Positions 1 to 7,407 of a stretch of 39,297 nt of DNA are shown in pieces; within the stretch, counting starts at the first letter, position 1; the number at the start of each line of letters is the position of its first letter. A model generated the notes under the pieces. The model did not search any database, was not told the origin of the DNA, and saw nothing but the letters and a program-made list of their open reading frames with translations. Made by a program: the position numbers and the translations under genes. This DNA is from a virus, in IMG/VR virus record IMGVR_UViG_3300026501_000001, positions 1 through 39,297 of that record; one strand, written 5' to 3'.

Positions 1-330
1 CATGTCTAGCATTAAAAATATTTTAGTATCAGCAAACATTATACATAAATAATCAGCTTGTGAATATTTAACCCAACCCGGCTTTTTATCTTCAACATTT
101 GACCATATTTCAAGTAAAATATCATTATAATATTTACGTCTTTTCTTTTCTTCAATAAATAATTCTTGTCCATCAGGAAATATGATTTTACAATCAATAC
201 CTTGTTTTTGATAATGATAGTCGTTTAAATATTCTACTTCTATATCTTCACCGAAACACATTTTATAAATATTTATAAAATTATTATCCTTAGAAAACTC
301 TAAATCTTTATTAAAATCACATACTTTCAA
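1..330 (-). CDS. Probable PD-(D/E)XK-type nuclease, N-terminal part (continues across the circular join)
   Basis: The frame opens at a TTG codon at 330, eight bases after a GGAGGT site, overlaps the end of the methyltransferase gene, and runs without a stop to base 1. It continues in the same frame at the other end of the window and ends at 38958, giving about 180 residues. An Asp in GIDCKIIFPDG followed by FIEEKKRRKYYNDILLEI gives a D...ExK pattern typical of PD-(D/E)XK nucleases. I infer a small DNA endonuclease, perhaps for recombination or packaging. The family call rests on the motif only. The alternative internal ATG near 273 has no comparable ribosome site. Confidence 0.6.
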   Translation of the reverse strand, partial: MKVCDFNKDLEFSKDNNFINIYKMCFGEDIEVEYLNDYHYQKQGIDCKIIFPDGQELFIEEKKRRKYYNDILLEIWSNVEDKKPGWVKYSQADYLCIMFADTKIFLMLDM

Positions 331-1435
331 AACCCCACACCTCCCATTTATCATTATACCTTTGTCTTGCAAAAACTTCTAAATATCTCATATTAGGATA
401 CATTTTTTCAATCAAATCATAATAAAAATCTGGTTTTTTACTGTGTTTGCCTCTTTTCTCACTATAAATTGAATCATATCGATTTTCAGTCGCTGGTGGT
501 GAAAATTTCCCAGTAGTACCAACTAAAAGTATTTCATGATTTATTCTAAACCAATAACCCATACCTTTTATTTGTTTATCCCAAATTGCACATGTTTTAT
601 AAGTAAATCCCCATTTAATCAATAATTCTATTCCTTCTTGTAATTTAGGTGCTGTAGTCCACATATAACAAACTGAATCTTTAGCGTGTGGCATTGATAA
701 TAAAAACAAATCTTCTTGTGTCATTGTAGGGTATTGATTTTCAATTGCTCTTGTTTCTGAAACCTCAAAGTTATATTGCCAAGGAGGATCAATATAAATA
801 ACGTCAAACTCACCAGTTAAAGGCTTCATTGGTTTACTTTGTAACTGGTCCTTTTTTTCAGTTTGTTTTGTTTTCATATAAGCTTTATCTATTGACATTG
901 TACCATTCTTTAGTTGGTCCTTTATATCAGGTGTTGCCTTTTCTTCTATCTGTTGTACTTTGTTTAATGTGCCTTTGGATATATTATATTTTTCCGCTGC
1001 CATTTCTTGACTATTGATTTTATCATTTGTAGGGTTTACCAATATTGGTAAACCTTCATTTTGTTTACCGTTTTTACCACCTATTGACATATTTTCTTTA
1101 CCTTTAATCTCCAAATAGTTTTTATATTTTAAGGCTAATAAACATTTATCATATGGCGATAAATTACGCCGTCCTGTTTGATTATTTAATATCCAACCAA
1201 TTACATCAATTCTTTTAACAAATTTATCTGTCATATCTTCAATCGGGTATTTTATAATATTATTTTCTTGTACAATTTTAAATCGATTATGCCCATCAAT
1301 AATATATCCATTCCAAGTTTTAACACTATCTAAAACACCAAATTGTAAAATATTTTCTTTTAATTGGTTGTATTCTTCATTTGTTAATGGTGGTATTAAA
1401 TCTCTAAATTCATTATCAATTTTTAATTCAATCAT
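317..1435 (-). CDS. ParB-like domain fused to MT-A70 adenine DNA methyltransferase
   Basis: The first ~100 residues form a ParB/sulfiredoxin-like domain: LIPPLTNEEYNQLKENI, then IIDGHNRFKI as the nucleotide-binding-type motif. A linker with an HTH-like stretch (AAEKYNISKGTLNKVQQI) follows. The C-terminal half is an MT-A70 methyltransferase with catalytic DPPW near residue 217 (VIYIDPPWQYNF) and a late EVFARQR segment. Such enzymes put a methyl group on N6 of adenine in DNA; here that would modify phage DNA, perhaps against host restriction. GAGGTG precedes the ATG by five bases. The gene overlaps the start of the following nuclease-like gene. Confidence 0.88.
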   Translation of the reverse strand: MIELKIDNEFRDLIPPLTNEEYNQLKENILQFGVLDSVKTWNGYIIDGHNRFKIVQENNIIKYPIEDMTDKFVKRIDVIGWILNNQTGRRNLSPYDKCLLALKYKNYLEIKGKENMSIGGKNGKQNEGLPILVNPTNDKINSQEMAAEKYNISKGTLNKVQQIEEKATPDIKDQLKNGTMSIDKAYMKTKQTEKKDQLQSKPMKPLTGEFDVIYIDPPWQYNFEVSETRAIENQYPTMTQEDLFLLSMPHAKDSVCYMWTTAPKLQEGIELLIKWGFTYKTCAIWDKQIKGMGYWFRINHEILLVGTTGKFSPPATENRYDSIYSEKRGKHSKKPDFYYDLIEKMYPNMRYLEVFARQRYNDKWEVWGFESM

Positions 1436-1437
1436 TA

Positions 1438-1719
1438 TTACACCTCATCTAATTTTATATTAATACCTAATTTGACCATTAATAAAATATAGTCTTCAAT
1501 ACTCATAGATATCATTTGTGTTTGATTATCTAATTCTTTTAATAGTTTAAACTTAAATCCTACTATTGTTTTTCTTTTATCTTTTACTTTTTTTATAATA
1601 ATAATATCATCCAGAGTACCAATCTTTTTAAAATTTTCTAATTTTTTATTCCAAATATTAATTAATTTCTTTTGTTGTTCATTATAATTTCCCGGAATAA
1701 TTTCAATACTTGCATACAA
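1438..1719 (-). CDS. Hypothetical protein, 93 aa
   Basis: I do not recognise this protein. It is rich in Lys and Ile, has no membrane segment, and ends with an acidic helix-like stretch (SIEDYILLMVKLGINIKLDEV). It starts after a GAGGTG site and stops two bases before the methyltransferase ATG, so the two are translated together. It may assist the methyltransferase, but this rests on position alone. Confidence 0.6.
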   Translation of the reverse strand: MYASIEIIPGNYNEQQKKLINIWNKKLENFKKIGTLDDIIIIKKVKDKRKTIVGFKFKLLKELDNQTQMISMSIEDYILLMVKLGINIKLDEV

Positions 1720-1739
1720 TAATTATCACCTCAATATAA

Positions 1740-1762
1740 AAACCTAGATATTATCTAGGTTT
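1740..1762 (-). terminator. Rho-independent terminator
   Basis: A perfect 10-base stem (AAACCTAGAT) with a 3-base loop, followed on the minus strand by TTTTTATA. It lies just after the stop of the gene that ends at 1767. Confidence 0.7.
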
Positions 1763-1766
1763 AATT

Positions 1767-2135
1767 TTATAATAACATAGACTTATTTAAATTTATTGTT
1801 TTATTGTAATGGTCTATTTCACTAAAACCATTATATTTTTCAGCTTCCTTTCTAACTTCAATTATAAGTGATGTTATATCGGTCAAACACCAACCTTCAT
1901 TACTTTGTCCTGATACTGCCAACCTAACACGCCTTATTTTATTATGTAATTCTATCATACCTAATGATTCACGTTCAGCCTCAACTAAATTACCTACCGC
2001 TAACCATCTATGATAAATATAACCTTGATGACTTTCTAATAATAAAACAAAAGCGGCGCATATATGTTTTGTTACACAAAATAAGCAATCATTGGATTGA
2101 ACACCATTATCAACTACTAAATTACTATCTAACAT
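1767..2135 (-). CDS. Cys/His-containing phage protein, 122 aa
   Basis: Function unknown. Near the N-terminus is CLFCVTKHICA, then two predicted helices with spaced Glu and His (ESHQGYIYHRWLAVGNLVEAERE). This could bind a metal or form a small four-helix fold. GGGAGG precedes the ATG. It has its own promoter (2166-2194) and its own terminator, so it is a one-gene unit on the early side of the genome. Confidence 0.62.
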   Translation of the reverse strand: MLDSNLVVDNGVQSNDCLFCVTKHICAAFVLLLESHQGYIYHRWLAVGNLVEAERESLGMIELHNKIRRVRLAVSGQSNEGWCLTDITSLIIEVRKEAEKYNGFSEIDHYNKTINLNKSMLL

Positions 2136-2165
2136 TTTAATTAACCTCCCTTGATATTTTCTAAC

Positions 2166-2194
2166 ATTATATTATAGTTTTATACATTTTACAA
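2166..2194 (-). promoter_or_regulatory. Sigma-70-type promoter, TTGTAAA family
   Basis: Minus strand: TTGTAA at 2194-2189, a 17-base spacer, TATAAT at 2171-2166. It lies in the 3' end of the upstream nuclease gene and points at the 122-aa gene. It resembles the promoter at 21314-21342 (CTTGTAAA at the start, AACTAT close to the TATAAT). Confidence 0.65.
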
Positions 2195-2685
2195 GAAAGA
2201 TAATAATAATTATAATAAAATAATCGTAGCATATATAAAGCTGTATAATATTTACTAATACTATGGCATTTAATACCGTATTTCATTTGAAAAGATAATA
2301 ATGATGCTATGAACGAATTAGGGTGTATTTCACTTCTATATTTTTGTTCATGTATATTATCTAATACTTTTGAGTCTTCAATTAATAAATGTAAATCAAC
2401 ATTTTCTATTCTTTCAAATTCATTTTTGAATCTAGTTCTTCCAGTAGTAAAATTTATAGCTAATTCATTTAAATTTCTTTTTCTTTCAACTAAAATATTA
2501 CCGTGAACTGTTGACATATCATTATTAATAAAAAAATATGTATAGTCACCAGATTCTAATTTATCAAATTTATATTTAACACCCATAACTTTAAATACAT
2601 TAATAATGTGATCAATTTCCTTTTCTCTAGTATCAATAATTACAACTATTTGTTTAATCCATTCTTCAAATTTAATTTTAGACAT
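2167..2685 (-). CDS. ERCC4-type nuclease
   Basis: The ERCC4 (XPF/Mus81-like) nuclease core is readable: VVIIDTREKE, then KFDKLESGDYTYF, then ILVERKRNLNELA, then GRTRFKNEFERI. The Asp/Glu residues of DTRE and ESGDY and the ERK motif are the metal and catalytic residues of the family. Phage members cut branched DNA and act with annealing proteins. An ERF annealing protein is encoded 1.7 kb upstream. I set the start at the second ATG (MSKIKF), seven bases after AAGG; an in-frame ATG two codons earlier overlaps the previous gene. Confidence 0.85.
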   Translation of the reverse strand: MSKIKFEEWIKQIVVIIDTREKEIDHIINVFKVMGVKYKFDKLESGDYTYFFINNDMSTVHGNILVERKRNLNELAINFTTGRTRFKNEFERIENVDLHLLIEDSKVLDNIHEQKYRSEIHPNSFIASLLSFQMKYGIKCHSISKYYTALYMLRLFYYNYYYLSCKMYKTII

Positions 2686-2687
2686 AA

Positions 2688-3470
2688 TCATACCTTTTTA
2701 AATAACTCAGATAACGGTTGAGTATAAATATCTCTATCTATAGTTATTTCTTTGCTAATTTTAGGATGTAATAAGTTAATATCATTTTCTTGATTTTTTA
2801 ATAATTCCTGTTCTTCATAATCATAAATAATTGTATTACTTTGTTCCATATATGGATTTTTTATAGGCTCAATAAAAGGTAAATCAATCGTATTTTCTAT
2901 AAAAGTTTCATAACCACATATTTGACACCTTATACGACCAAGATTATCCACATGTAGAATACTAGAACAATTAGGACATTTATTGAACATATGTTCAATA
3001 ACTTCTTTTTCTCTTACAATTTCTTGTTCTAAATTTTTATACAATTTTTTTTGAATATCTTCTATACTTTGTTTTTCTTCACCTACCACTTTTATATTTC
3101 TATCTTTTGTTAAATTATTATAAAATTTTTGATTATCTGCATATTTTTCAGTTAGTATTTTTTCATAATCCATGTAAGCTGAATCATTAACTAAACTATC
3201 TATATTTTTCTTTAAAGTATAAATATGAGCATTCAAAATATTATATTGATCCTTATATTGATTAAAATTTTCACCTGCTTTTATACTAGATTCTATTAAA
3301 TTACTAATTACAATATCAATATATGATAAATTTTTTTTCCATTTCTTAATATATTTAACTTGTGTAAGTATTACATATACAGCTATACCAACTATACTTG
3401 TACAAGTCAAACCTATAAAAATAAGCAAGCACCATAAAATTATATTATTTATAAAATCAAAACTAGTCAT
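2688..3470 (-). CDS. Membrane-anchored protein with coiled coil and zinc ribbon, 260 aa
   Basis: Residues 10-35 form one membrane segment (IILWCLLIFIGLTCTSIVGI). Charged, probably coiled-coil helices follow to about residue 160, then a zinc ribbon with CPNC and CQIC pairs about 15 residues apart, then an acidic tail. It is likely held at the inner face of the membrane with most of the protein in the cytoplasm. Its ATG overlaps the end of the previous gene (ATGACTAG), so the two are coupled. Function unknown. Confidence 0.7.
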   Translation of the reverse strand: MTSFDFINNIILWCLLIFIGLTCTSIVGIAVYVILTQVKYIKKWKKNLSYIDIVISNLIESSIKAGENFNQYKDQYNILNAHIYTLKKNIDSLVNDSAYMDYEKILTEKYADNQKFYNNLTKDRNIKVVGEEKQSIEDIQKKLYKNLEQEIVREKEVIEHMFNKCPNCSSILHVDNLGRIRCQICGYETFIENTIDLPFIEPIKNPYMEQSNTIIYDYEEQELLKNQENDINLLHPKISKEITIDRDIYTQPLSELFKKV

Positions 3471-3798
3471 TGTTTAAACCTCCCTTTAAATCATAACCTA
3501 AATTTTTTTTATCAATTATTGCACAAATTTGAGCTAATTCTAAAAGTGTATATTTAGAATACCGTCTAATATAAATTAAACAATCTGTTATACCATTTTC
3601 ATTATTTTGTCTTTTAGCTTTTTCTAATAATTCAACATAAATTTCAATCTTTTTAATTTCTTCTTTTACTTCCTGTAGTTCTTCGTAAAAAGCACCCATA
3701 AACTCGTCACTATTTTTAAAAAATTTACCGTGTTTATCAATAGCCCTATCAAACTCAAAACCAATTATTTCTTCACATAGTTTAATATTATCATTCAT
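3463..3798 (-). CDS. Possible MazG-like helical protein, 111 aa
   Basis: An all-helical protein with spaced acidic residues: FYEELQEVKEEIKKIEI near residue 38 and LLELAQICAIIDK near residue 84. These resemble the metal-binding helices of MazG-type nucleotide pyrophosphohydrolases, which break down (d)NTPs. The typical EExxD second motif is not clear, so this is tentative. Its TAG stop lies inside the start of the next gene, which confirms TAG as a real stop here. Confidence 0.55.
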   Translation of the reverse strand: MNDNIKLCEEIIGFEFDRAIDKHGKFFKNSDEFMGAFYEELQEVKEEIKKIEIYVELLEKAKRQNNENGITDCLIYIRRYSKYTLLELAQICAIIDKKNLGYDLKGGLNND

Positions 3799-3817
3799 TA
3801 AATCACCTCAATATCTT

Positions 3818-3843
3818 AGCTTCCTCTATTTTAAGAGGAAGCT
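3818..3843 (-). repeat. Intercistronic hairpin
   Basis: Perfect 10-base arms (AGCTTCCTCT / AGAGGAAGCT) around a 6-base loop. The stop codon of the upstream gene lies inside it, and the next gene's ribosome site follows at once. There is no T-run, so it is not a clear terminator. Confidence 0.6.
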
Positions 3844-4002
3844 ATTTATAATTTTTTTCTTCATATTACCACATACCGGACAAATATAACCTTGATATTC
3901 TGTACCTGATATTATATATGGTTCACCATCTTTATCCATGGGTATTTTTTTACATGTACTTATTATAACTGGACCTTTCTTTTTAATATTATTACAAAAC
4001 AT
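3826..4002 (-). CDS. Small zinc-binding protein, 58 aa
   Basis: Contains one clear CPVC pair (YICPVCGNMKKK) and earlier Cys residues (MFCNN, ISTCKK), so a small zinc ribbon is likely. I chose the ATG at 4002 because AGGAGG lies nine bases upstream; an ATG six codons earlier is inside that ribosome site region. It overlaps the end of the HIRAN gene by 11 bases. Function unknown. Confidence 0.62.
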   Translation of the reverse strand: MFCNNIKKKGPVIISTCKKIPMDKDGEPYIISGTEYQGYICPVCGNMKKKIINSFLLK

Positions 4003-4306
4003 ATTGTTTAACCTCCTCATTATATAATCGTGCTCCTAGTGAATAGCTACTTATATAAACTATTCTATAACAATCTTTAACATTTAAGCTATCATATGTA
4101 GTCTTTGAAATATAACCTATATGGAATCGTTTATTATTTACCTCTGAATATACTTTTATAGCTTTTTTATCATATTTATTATCAGGTTCTTTTTCTAAAT
4201 AAATCCTATCATTTAATTTGATATTAGTTCTTATATTTTCATATTCATAATATTTTAATCCAACGACCTCAATTTTTTTACGTGTAATTTTATTTAACAA
4301 AAACAT
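3992..4306 (-). CDS. HIRAN-domain protein, 104 aa
   Basis: The whole protein matches the HIRAN pattern: VVGLKYYEY, then LNDRIYLEKEPDNKYDKKAI, then KVYS and HIGYISK. HIRAN domains bind single-stranded DNA ends or damaged DNA, and in phages they often stand alone near recombination genes. The ERF annealing protein is directly upstream, which supports a role in DNA metabolism. AAGGAGG precedes the ATG. Confidence 0.8.
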   Translation of the reverse strand: MFLLNKITRKKIEVVGLKYYEYENIRTNIKLNDRIYLEKEPDNKYDKKAIKVYSEVNNKRFHIGYISKTTYDSLNVKDCYRIVYISSYSLGARLYNEEVKQYVL

Positions 4307-4327
4307 TTAATTATCCTCCTTGTTTTA

Positions 4328-4349
4328 GTAGAGGATTTAAACCCTCTAC
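4328..4349 (-). repeat. Intercistronic hairpin
   Basis: GTAGAGG and CCTCTAC arms around an AT-rich loop (ATTTAAAC), between the ERF and HIRAN genes. There is no T-run after it on the minus strand, so it is more likely an RNA-stability or processing element than a terminator. Confidence 0.55.
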
Positions 4350-4394
4350 TTTAATAATATCCTCGTCTACGTTTAAGAGTGAACCAAGGAATAG

Positions 4395-5120
4395 TTAAGA
4401 CTTTTTTCCAGTCACCTGTTCAAATTGTGTAAGATATTTACCCTTTAATTGCTGATATACTGTATTTAATCTTGCACCCTTTAATTTATCAGTATTATCT
4501 ACACCTTTTATTTGTTTACCATCCTTAGCTTTAAAACTAGTAATTTCAAGTAATAATTTTTGAGCTTCAATTACATTATTATTAGTTACTAGCATTAAAA
4601 CTTTTACTATAATATTTCTTTGTCTTTTCTCTTTATCTTCCTCTGTATTTTCTGATTTACTAGAACTATTAGTATTTTGATTAGTATTGTTAGTATTTTG
4701 ATTAGTACAGTCATGACTATCAGGGTCGATGTCTTCACTTATTAAAAGTAAATCCTCTAATAAGGATTTCTTAAGAAATGTTTTAGCACTTAAAACCTTT
4801 TGCGATAAATCCATTTTTGACTTAGTTCTGTCAATGTAAATCTCACCAGTTTCAATAATTTTATTTTCTAAATTTACTGGATTATTAATGTCTATAACTC
4901 TCATTTCTAAAGTGTATTTATCACCGTCAAGACTACCAGCACCAAAATTAATTATTAATCCCAAATCTTTTAATAAAGGTTTTAATTCACTAAATATATC
5001 TTGAATTGTTCTGTAATTAAAATCTGCGAAATCATTACGATTACCTTTATTAACTTTTATACTATCCTGTAATATTGCTATTTTCTGATAAATGTTTAGT
5101 TCATTTTTTAAATTTTCCAT
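4395..5120 (-). CDS. erf: ERF-family single-strand annealing protein
   Basis: The N-terminal ~140 residues carry the ERF pattern: IYQKIAILQDSIKVNKGNRN, FADFNYRTIQDIFSELKPLL, then GLIINFGAG and a SQKVLSAKTFLKKSLL helix. A low-complexity Asn/Thr/Ser linker (residues ~145-160) leads to a basic C-terminal helical part. ERF proteins anneal complementary single strands in phage recombination and can circularise genomes after injection. A consensus promoter lies 36-64 bases upstream and GGAGG precedes the ATG. This is one of three early genes with the same promoter type. Confidence 0.85.
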   Translation of the reverse strand: MENLKNELNIYQKIAILQDSIKVNKGNRNDFADFNYRTIQDIFSELKPLLKDLGLIINFGAGSLDGDKYTLEMRVIDINNPVNLENKIIETGEIYIDRTKSKMDLSQKVLSAKTFLKKSLLEDLLLISEDIDPDSHDCTNQNTNNTNQNTNSSSKSENTEEDKEKRQRNIIVKVLMLVTNNNVIEAQKLLLEITSFKAKDGKQIKGVDNTDKLKGARLNTVYQQLKGKYLTQFEQVTGKKS

Positions 5121-5155
5121 TTTAAATAACCTCCAATAATTTATTTATTATAAAT

Positions 5156-5184
5156 ATTATATAACATATAATCCTTGCTGTCAA
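5156..5184 (-). promoter_or_regulatory. Consensus early promoter 1 (TTGACAGCAA type)
   Basis: Minus strand TTGACA at 5184-5179, a 17-base spacer beginning GCAAGGATTATAT, and TATAAT at 5161-5156. It drives the ERF gene. The sequence AAATATTTGTTGACAGCAA recurs at two other promoters. Confidence 0.88.
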
Positions 5185-5192
5185 CAAATATT

Positions 5193-5390
5193 TTAAACAA
5201 TATCAAATTTAAATACTTCTTCAAATTTCATATTTAAAATATTTAATATCTTATTAGCTTCAATTATAGAAAACTTACTATGAAGGATTCTATAATTTAA
5301 ACCTGATTGTGTTATATTTAATTTTTTGGCTAAATCATTTGTTTTAATTTTTTTTATTTTTAAAATATATCTAAAATATTCACTATTCAT
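5193..5390 (-). CDS. Cro/CI-type helix-turn-helix protein, 65 aa
   Basis: A compact XRE-family DNA-binding domain: IKTNDLAKKLNITQSGLNYR is the helix-turn-helix, followed by FSIIEANKILNILNM. It resembles Cro-like repressors. I chose the ATG at 5390 because GGAGGTACAAT precedes it; the frame extends upstream to 5474 but that part overlaps another small gene and has no ribosome site. It sits just before the ERF promoter and could act on it or on the similar promoters nearby. Confidence 0.75.
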   Translation of the reverse strand: MNSEYFRYILKIKKIKTNDLAKKLNITQSGLNYRILHSKFSIIEANKILNILNMKFEEVFKFDIV

Positions 5391-5412
5391 ATTGTACCTC
5401 CATAATATATTT

Positions 5413-5430
5413 GGGAGGATTAACCCTCCC
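5413..5430 (-). repeat. Intercistronic hairpin
   Basis: GGGAGG / CCTCCC arms with an AT-rich loop, between the 40-aa gene and the HTH gene. No T-run follows on the minus strand. Confidence 0.5.
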
Positions 5431-5454
5431 CACTCAATACCTTGTATATAAATC

Positions 5455-5577
5455 CTAGAATGGAATTTCTTCATCTAGAATGTTTTGTTCAATTTCATTT
5501 TCCCTATCAATCCAAAACTGATTAACCATATTATCAAAATAACTTTCGTCTGAACCTAATAATTTTAAATCATCCAT
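5455..5577 (-). CDS. Small acidic protein, 40 aa
   Basis: An ATG preceded by GGAGGTTATTTAAA, the same leader as the ERF gene, opens a 40-codon frame ending in TAG. The product is very acidic (MDDLKLLGSDESYFDNMVNQ at the start, NILDEEIPF at the end). Short acidic phage proteins often bind and inhibit host proteins, sometimes as DNA mimics; that is only a guess here. Confidence 0.55.
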   Translation of the reverse strand: MDDLKLLGSDESYFDNMVNQFWIDRENEIEQNILDEEIPF

Positions 5578-5607
5578 TTTAAATAACCTCCATTTTTTTT
5601 AATAGTT

Positions 5608-5628
5608 GGGAGGTTTTTGATTCCTCCC
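5608..5628 (-). repeat. Intercistronic hairpin
   Basis: GGGAGG / CCTCCC arms around a 9-base T-rich loop, just after the stop of the 53-aa zinc protein and before the 40-aa gene. Confidence 0.5.
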
Positions 5629-5636
5629 TGTTATGT

Positions 5637-5798
5637 TTACGCTACTGGTACTTTGATGTCTTCATTGTTTGGACAATCAGGATTTGGACACCTATAAACG
5701 TCTAAATTTCTAAAGGTTACCACTCCGTCACTTCTTTTTACTGGTTCTGATTCTGTACGTACTTTTTCTAATGTTGTATTACATTTTAAACATTTCAT
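5637..5798 (-). CDS. Small zinc-finger protein, 53 aa
   Basis: MKCLKC at the start and YRCPNPDC near the end give two Cys pairs 30-odd residues apart, fitting a zinc ribbon. The ATG at 5798 follows GGGGGTGACTTA; the frame extends further upstream but across the promoter. It is the first gene after the consensus promoter at 5848-5876. Function unknown; possibly DNA or protein binding early in infection. Confidence 0.65.
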   Translation of the reverse strand: MKCLKCNTTLEKVRTESEPVKRSDGVVTFRNLDVYRCPNPDCPNNEDIKVPVA

Positions 5799-5847
5799 TA
5801 AGTCACCCCCTTTACCGTGTCGTTTGTGTTTCCATGTTGATATATTA

Positions 5848-5876
5848 ATTATACTATATATAATCTTTGCTGTCAA
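5848..5876 (-). promoter_or_regulatory. Consensus early promoter 2 (TTGACAGCAA type)
   Basis: Minus strand TTGACA at 5876-5871, 17-base spacer starting GCAAAGATTATAT, TATAAT at 5853-5848. Drives the 53-aa zinc-finger gene. Confidence 0.88.
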
Positions 5877-5884
5877 CAAATATT

Positions 5885-6106
5885 TTAAATTAATTCAAGT
5901 TTTGCAATAATATCTTTTAATGATATAAAATTTCGTATTATACGAAATTTTATAATATCAGCTTGGCATATTACATTGGGTAAATCACTATTACCTATGA
6001 CTAACAAATTACCTTTAGTAATTAATAACAATTCACCTTGTAAATATGAACCATTCTTTAATTGAAATGTATAGTGTTTACCAACTTTAAATATATATTT
6101 TTCCAT
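5885..6106 (-). CDS. Small beta-rich protein, 73 aa
   Basis: I read the start at the second Met (MEKYIF), which follows GGAGGTTAACAGA; the ribosome site lies in the last codons of the upstream gene. The pattern YTFQLKNGSYLQGELLLITKGNLLVI, with alternating hydrophobic residues, suggests a small SH3- or Sm-like barrel. That is a look-alike judgement and the function is unknown. Confidence 0.6.
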   Translation of the reverse strand: MEKYIFKVGKHYTFQLKNGSYLQGELLLITKGNLLVIGNSDLPNVICQADIIKFRIIRNFISLKDIIAKLELI

Positions 6107-6110
6107 TCTG

Positions 6111-6284
6111 TTAACCTCCATTTTTTAATATTTCTATTGAATGTTTTAAGCAATATGGTTTTAATGATATAATATATCTACAACAAGAACATAATATTTG
6201 ATTGCATACAATACATTGTTTAGAACTACTTTCTAATATCTCTTTATTACACGAACTACATATAACAGTCTTATATTTTCTCAT
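6111..6284 (-). CDS. Cys-rich treble-clef-type zinc protein, 57 aa
   Basis: An ATG after AAAGGAAG opens a 57-codon frame ending at a TAA in the next gene's ribosome site. Cysteines are arranged as VICSSC, CIVC, LCSCC, then YCLKH, enough to hold two zinc ions in a RING- or treble-clef-like fold. It is one of at least nine small zinc proteins in this genome. Function unknown. Confidence 0.65.
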   Translation of the reverse strand: MRKYKTVICSSCNKEILESSSKQCIVCNQILCSCCRYIISLKPYCLKHSIEILKNGG

Positions 6285-6300
6285 AACGACTTCCTTTCTT

Positions 6301-6321
6301 ATAGAGGGTTTAACCCTCTAT
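6301..6321 (-). repeat. Intercistronic hairpin
   Basis: Perfect 8-base arms ATAGAGGG / CCCTCTAT with loop TTTAA; the upstream gene's stop codon is in the loop. No T-run follows on the minus strand. Confidence 0.55.
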
Positions 6322-7314
6322 ATTCATATAAGTTTGATATATACACCATAATATCATTATTTTATCGATATAATACTGGTTTTCTTGTCTAGGTAACCAA
6401 TTTTTAGAATCAATTGCTATGAATTTTGACCAAATATCACTATCGGTTTTGAATATCTCAATATTTGTTTTAGATTTATAAATTCTTTCTATTTTATTGC
6501 CAGATTTAATAGTATAGAATCCGTTAGTTAAGTCTAATATTTTAGAAATAGCCTTATTCATTGTTTGAAATCTACTTTCAGAAATTAGATTCCCATCACA
6601 GTTATATAGCTGATAAAGATTATAATTATAATCACATGTTTTACAAAGATTTTCGTTTAATACTGTTTTTCCTGTCATGTTATTACAATCGTAACAGTGT
6701 TCATTAAATATAAATCCTACTTCACAACTTGCACAATTACCATTTTCGCTTAATTTCTCTTTACAAATTTGACAGTTTTCAGGTTCTTGTATCTCACAAT
6801 TACTACAATTGCAATATTGAACTAATTTAGTGCAATTTTTACAAAAAACTCTGTTATCAGTTTCAAATAATTTAGTCATTACAGAGCAATTACCACAATT
6901 ACCTTTACAGCTTTGACAGAAATCTTTTATTTCTTCTTTGTTTATTTCATCCTGTTGAATCAATGAATCTTCTATGTTTTCAACAATTGAATTTTTTAAA
7001 ATATCCATTACTTTAATTTTTCCATTTATTAATTCTTGAACTTCTTGAATTTTCTTTTCAAACAATGATTTTAATTCTTTTTTAGTTTGTTTATTTAACC
7101 ATTCATTATCATAACCAAAATAAAAAGTATTTCTATTTCTTATTAATTGTGCTGTTATTTCTCTTTCTTTTGATCCTTCTTTTAAATTCTCTTTAACTGG
7201 TGTAATTAATTTCTGTAATTCTCTTTGCAATCTTAATCCATCTTCACAAACTTGTTGAATAGCATCTACCATTTCAATTTTTGTTGTCTTTGCATTAAAT
7301 CTTTTATTTTCCAT
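6310..7314 (-). CDS. Multi-zinc-ribbon protein with N-terminal coiled coil, 334 aa
   Basis: The first ~130 residues are helical and charged. Residues ~135-240 hold a dense run of Cys pairs: CQSC, CGNC, CKNC, CNCSNC, CQIC, CASC, CYDC and CKTC, so several zinc ribbons in a row. The last ~90 residues look globular (QTMNKAISKILDLTNGFYTI). It might be a scaffold for nucleic acid or protein contacts. The start is the ATG at 7314 after TTGGAGGG. Its own consensus promoter is 37 bases upstream, so it is likely an early, strongly expressed protein. Confidence 0.68.
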   Translation of the reverse strand: MENKRFNAKTTKIEMVDAIQQVCEDGLRLQRELQKLITPVKENLKEGSKEREITAQLIRNRNTFYFGYDNEWLNKQTKKELKSLFEKKIQEVQELINGKIKVMDILKNSIVENIEDSLIQQDEINKEEIKDFCQSCKGNCGNCSVMTKLFETDNRVFCKNCTKLVQYCNCSNCEIQEPENCQICKEKLSENGNCASCEVGFIFNEHCYDCNNMTGKTVLNENLCKTCDYNYNLYQLYNCDGNLISESRFQTMNKAISKILDLTNGFYTIKSGNKIERIYKSKTNIEIFKTDSDIWSKFIAIDSKNWLPRQENQYYIDKIMILWCIYQTYMNIEG

Positions 7315-7350
7315 TTTAAAACCCTCCAAAAAATTATTTACTACTCTTTT

Positions 7351-7379
7351 ATTATATATTATATAATTCTTGCTGTCAA
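7351..7379 (-). promoter_or_regulatory. Consensus early promoter 3 (TTGACAGCAA type)
   Basis: Minus strand TTGACA at 7379-7374, 17-base spacer starting GCAAGAATTATAT, TATAAT at 7356-7351. Drives the multi-zinc-ribbon gene. Confidence 0.88.
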
Positions 7380-7407
7380 CAAATATTTTAAATAATTATC
7401 AAAAATT

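Noticed and set aside
829-1017. Plus-strand frames opposite the virion and early genes
   Set aside because: They lack ribosome sites, have skewed composition and lie fully within well-supported minus-strand genes.
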